Assembly (NCBI RefSeq): GCF_000003815.2
Contig: NC_049984.1
Location: 17,124,495-17,182,887, forward strand
Direction: 5' to 3'
From: Branchiostoma floridae
Lineage: Eukaryota; Chordata; Leptocardii; Amphioxiformes; Branchiostomatidae
DNA: 58,393 nt
Shown: in pieces, positions 54,795 through 58,393 of the stretch
Layout: each line of letters opens with the position of its first letter
How positions within the stretch are numbered: position 1 is the first letter of the stretch
Notes under the pieces: model-generated
Told to the model about the DNA's origin: nothing
What the model saw: only the letters and a program-made list of their open reading frames with translations
Databases searched by the model: none
Made by a program: the position numbers and the translations under genes

Positions 54795-55008
54795 ACCTTT
54801 ATTTGCCGGGTAACCTATATCCGTTGTCTGAAAAAAGGCAGGATATTTAGGAATATGAAGTCAACGGATGGTGGTTTCACGTTTCAATATCTTCAAAATA
54901 TTGCAGTCTGAAACTACAGTACCATCTGTTGAATTGATATATAACCAAAAATATCCTGCTTTTTAACAAAACGAATATAGGTTAACAGCGGATAAAGGTG
55001 ACCCAGCG
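54795..55008. repeat. Foldback repeat of about 210 bp
   Basis: CCTTTATTTGCCGGGTAACC and AGGCAGGATATTT on the left are inverted on the right as AAATATCCTGC and GGTTAACAGCGGATAAAGG. The inner part (AACGGATGGTGGTTTC against GAAACTACAGTACCATCTGT) also pairs. Possible MITE; target duplication not found. A CA array follows. Confidence 0.65.
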
Positions 55009-55018
55009 TTACGCATAA

Positions 55019-55053
55019 ATACACACACACACATACGTGCGTGCGTGCACACA

Positions 55054-55095
<42 letters not shown>
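55019..55095. repeat. (CA)n microsatellite
   Basis: CA/AC repeats with a short GTGCGTGCGTG interruption near 55036. Confidence 0.9.
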
Positions 55096-55097
<2 letters not shown>

Positions 55098-55099
55098 AA

Positions 55100-56590
55100 T
55101 GCTCAAATATTACACATTAGGTGGTTAGATGTAATATCAAACCAGTAGTTCCTATTATACTGATCACAATGCATCAGATATTACACAAAGTTGTCTGAGA
55201 TGTCAGGCATCACAGCATATTATACTACTGCTTCAGCTTAACTCCAGATATGTTATTGTACCCTTAACCTCCTTAGTAGACATGCTTTCTTCTATTTGTC
55301 TGTTAACACTTTCAGGCAACACTTTATTGGTTCATAACATTGAGCGTTATTATGCACAACAATACACTGAATTATCCAGTCTACTTTCAATCATAGACAA
55401 TAAGTGAAACAAGGGGGAAATGTATTATGAATTCATAAAAACAAATTACAAATTATCATGACGCAAATAGTAAACAACGTATCCACACAATAGCAATGTG
55501 CCTTAATGATCTCATTCTGTGAGTTTTCTAGGTCTTTTTCAGTCACGTAAACAGAGTTGTGAGAGCTAGAATCTGATGTTAGGCTGGGTTGATTTCCACA
55601 GTCTTGGTTCAAAGCATATTACAACTTTGTGTTGTTCAACTAGTAGGCAAAGAGAGAAAGGACTATTGATGTATACCATCATTTACTTTTCTTTCTAATA
55701 TCTGTTATTGTCTTTACTGAATTATACTCAAATAATGTAAAAACTCTGTTGTGATTGCATCACATTAAGTTACGTGGATAATACATTTCTGTTCATACCC
55801 TTTCAATGATTTGAATACTATTATGTGTTACATTCATATCCATAAATGTGCTCCTTGTGTCAGTGTCAATTAGTATTAGGAGCAGTGAAACTCTATGACA
55901 TGTTTACCAGATCCAAACAGCCATAGATAATAAACATTTCTTCACTATTCATAGGCCATGGGGGAGGTGGGTAAGGCATTCTAAGGTGAAGCATTGTGCA
56001 CATGCTTGAATAATGTCAGTATCATATAATAATCCAACAAGTTTTACTCAGATACAGGAGTTTTTGAAATTTATAATGCTGTACCTCAAATCAGATTATT
56101 TGTAATTTTCAATTCATTCTAGGAACTTGAAGCATAACAATATTAGAGCAGATGTCAGCAACTTTACTCAGTCTTTGTTTCTAGATTGAAAGCATGCACA
56201 ATTTTGACATCATAGTATATGCTTGGCACATATATATCTACTTATGTTATATACTAGTCTACACTTGGAAAAGAGCATTTAGTTTTTTTTATCATTGATC
56301 TCAAGGCTTAAACCAGACACACTGTTAACAACATTGCTTCATTGCTGACTAAATCTTGAAGATCTCTGAGGCTTTATAATTCCCGACCAAATGAAGGAAT
56401 CACTACAATATTCTGGGATATGTTTAGACGGATATATGTACGTTACTAATGTTTTGTCTTAATTTGAGAACTGATTTGGTTCTTCTGAGTTTATCACAGT
56501 GCCACTTTCAACAATGCAGCTGAAGAAATGCACTGAATATTTCTGGATCACAATTCAGCAGCATTGTAATATTATAGCATATGTTGAAGT
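55100..56590. other. Gene-free AT-rich interval
   Basis: No exon or repeat border recognised on either strand. Confidence 0.45.
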
Positions 56591-56599
56591 AATACAGTC

Positions 56600-57330
56600 A
56601 TGTAGTCATGTTTCAATTCACTCAAAACACCTTACCTTTTGGAATTTATCCTATTCCTTTAAAGTGGCTGACTAGAATTCAGGAAAGTTTAACTATCTCA
56701 AATGATTGGATGACTCCAATATACTCCATGCGTGAGAGTGAGACATGCAGTTATCATTGAATTACTTTGAAATAAAGCAGTTGATTTGTTGAAATGATCC
56801 CAGTCCTTAAACTGCATACGGTGTAAACATTATATGGCTGGCCAAAATTCAAGAGAGTTCGATGGCCAGTAATTTACTAAATCAAATGAATGGATCTCTC
56901 CAATACACAGGAATATGCAAGAGTGATGTATGCAGTCATGTTTTGAAATACTTTGGAAGTAAGCTATCTTAATCCATCCCAATCCTTAAACTGCAGACAG
57001 TGTAATCAATAAACAAAATTCAGGAAAGTTTGACTGTCTGTGATACTACATAATTCTACAAATGGATCTCTCCGGTATACAGGGATATGTTAAAGTGATA
57101 TATGCAGTCATGTTTTGAATTAGTTTAGAAAGAATCAATTGATTTCTTTGAATTTATCCCAGACCTTAAACTTCACCTAGAGTTAACAATACAGGTGACT
57201 GAACTTCTAGCAACTTTGACTGTCAATGATTATTATTACAGATCAAATAAGTGGATCTCTCTCATATCCTGGAATATGGTAGAATGATATTGGTAGTTAT
57301 CTTTTACTTTAAAAAAATCAATTACTAATA
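56600..57330 (-). repeat. Diverged tandem repeat, unit about 180 bp, four copies
   Basis: The block GGATCTCTCC followed by a GGAATATG-like segment and ATGCAGTCATG recurs at about 56709, 56892, 57064 and 57252, spaced 172-188 bp. The array lies just beyond the stop codon of the retrotransposon frame, on its 3' side. Confidence 0.75.
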
Positions 57331-57514
57331 GAGAATACAGGTAGACTAACCTGCTAAACTGTATGTGCTTCTCAGCACTCTGCTGGGGCACCAATGCCGG
57401 ATCCTCAGTCAGTCTCCGCCCTTCCTCAACGTTTCGTCCCCTTTGCTACTGATACGCTTCCGGGCGGCGGGACAGCAGGGGGGACGTCTCCCCCCTGCTT
57501 CCGGCACTGGTGCC

Positions 57515-58393
57515 TCACTTCTGGGCGGCTTTCTTCCAACACTTGTCCTTCCTTTTGATCCACAGGACAAAGCTGCTTCTTTCTGCCTCTTCAGTCACCT
57601 GCCTGACAAACTGAGACTGTAACTTCCCCTGTATCTGTAGATCCCTACACAAGCGTAGGAGGGATGTTCCTGCAAACCCTCTGGTTCCGACCTCGACTGG
57701 GTAGACTCTGCTTCTCCACCCTTGTTGTTTACATTGATCAGCTAACTCTTCGTATTTTAGTTTCTTCCTCTCGTAGGCCTCTTGAATATTCTCTTCCCAT
57801 GGAATGGTAAGTTCTATAATCAGCACAGACTTCTGGTCCTCTGACCACAGAACCAAATCGGGTCTCAACTGTGTGACACAAATTATACTTGGAAAACGGA
57901 GTTGTCTATCAAGATCTACTGCCATTTCCCATTTCCCTCTACTCAGTGGGCCGCCGCCAGTGTTGATGTTGTTGCTGTCTGCTGCTTTGGGCTTCTGGCC
58001 CTCCCTTACAAACTGGATTGGTTGTGTTCGTGCAGTAGCACCTTTGGCTTTCTTCCTCACCTCCTCCGGCATCACTGCAATTAGCCTGAGCACCTTGTTA
58101 TGCCTCCATGTGTAACGACCCTGTTGTAAGGCAATTTTGCAGTTAGATAGAATGTGTTTCAGGTCAGCTTGGGCTTGGCCGCACAGTTGACAAGACTCCT
58201 CGTTCTTATACCAGCGGGTGAGGTTGTAGGGGCTGGGGAGGACATCATACACTGAGCGGAGGAGGAAACTCAACCTAGCATTCTGCATGCTCCACAGATC
58301 GCTCCACGTGAGCCTCCTCTCCACTGCGCCTTCCCAGTTGAGCCAGGCTCCCTGTTGGCTCTGGCCGACTGCTGTTACTCTCCGCCTCTCCTC
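57515..58393 (-). mobile_element. Non-LTR retrotransposon C-terminus: zinc finger and restriction-like endonuclease (partial)
   Basis: The minus-strand frame is open from the window edge (58393) to its stop at 57515, about 292 residues. In order: WLNWEG/TWSDLW, LSFLLRSVYDVLPSP, a CCHC knuckle (CQLCGQAQADLKHILSNC), WRHNKVLRLIA, then PDLVLWSEDQKSVLIIELTI with the Pro-Asp and Glu-Leu-Thr of a PD-(D/E)XK nuclease, and WEENIQEAYERKKLKYEEL. CCHC followed by an RHN motif and a PD-(D/E)XK fold is the C-terminus of REL-endonuclease elements (R2/NeSL/HERO group). Such elements cut target DNA for target-primed reverse transcription. The reverse transcriptase would lie to the right. No frame break in the visible part. 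The exact clade is not certain. Confidence 0.82.

Noticed and set aside
57365-58115. Forward open frames near the right edge
   Set aside because: Antisense to the retrotransposon nuclease frame, which carries clear zinc-finger and PD-(D/E)XK motifs.

Overview
This window reads as intron-rich nuclear DNA of an invertebrate chordate, most likely a lancelet (Branchiostoma). Protein-coding exons are short, bounded by GT/AG splice sites with consistent phases, and match families known from vertebrates (PSME3IP1, RABIF, ABHD4/5, KCTD6/21, TRIM, ACE). Introns and intergenic DNA are packed with small inverted-repeat transposons, tRNA-derived SINEs, non-LTR fragments and minisatellites. The species is an inference; nothing here names it.

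Layout, left to right. 56-3408 (-): six exons of an unidentified four-pass membrane protein that runs off the left edge. 6384-10397 (-): complete six-exon PSME3IP1/NIP30 gene (275 aa). 10822-12018 (+): two-exon RABIF/MSS4 gene (114 aa), head-to-head with PSME3IP1 across 424 bp. 13639-17227 (-) and 19858-25171 (-): two tandem seven-exon ABHD4/5-type hydrolase genes (366 and 365 aa); the second has two alternative copies of exon 4. 25541-26296 (+) and 30324-31028 (+): two intronless KCTD (BTB/T1) genes, the first head-to-head with the second ABHD gene. 33140-34192 (+) and 35941-36987 (+): two intronless RING/B-box/coiled-coil TRIM genes in a tandem duplication. 38382-49765 (+): a 14-exon angiotensin-converting-enzyme gene (681 aa) that carries an extra LDL-receptor class A exon and a hydrophobic C-terminus. 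51342-52364 (+): a third, more diverged intronless TRIM gene. 52.4-57.4 kb: repeats and no recognised gene. 57515-58393 (-): C-terminal zinc finger plus restriction-like endonuclease of a non-LTR retrotransposon, open at the right edge.

The gene models were joined by hand from splice sites, phase and family resemblance. For PSME3IP1, RABIF, both ABHD genes and ACE every exon phase closes and the total length is a multiple of three, which supports them strongly. No operon-like logic applies; the shared themes are local duplication (ABHD pair, KCTD pair, TRIM trio, duplicated exon) and head-to-head promoters.

The most notable observations are: a duplicated, probably mutually exclusive exon in an ABHD4/5 gene; an ACE with a symmetric, phase 1-1 LDLa exon; a 74-bp minisatellite that has copied an ACE 5' splice site; and several precisely bounded mobile elements whose target-site duplications (2, 3, 5, 8 and 9 bp) are readable directly.
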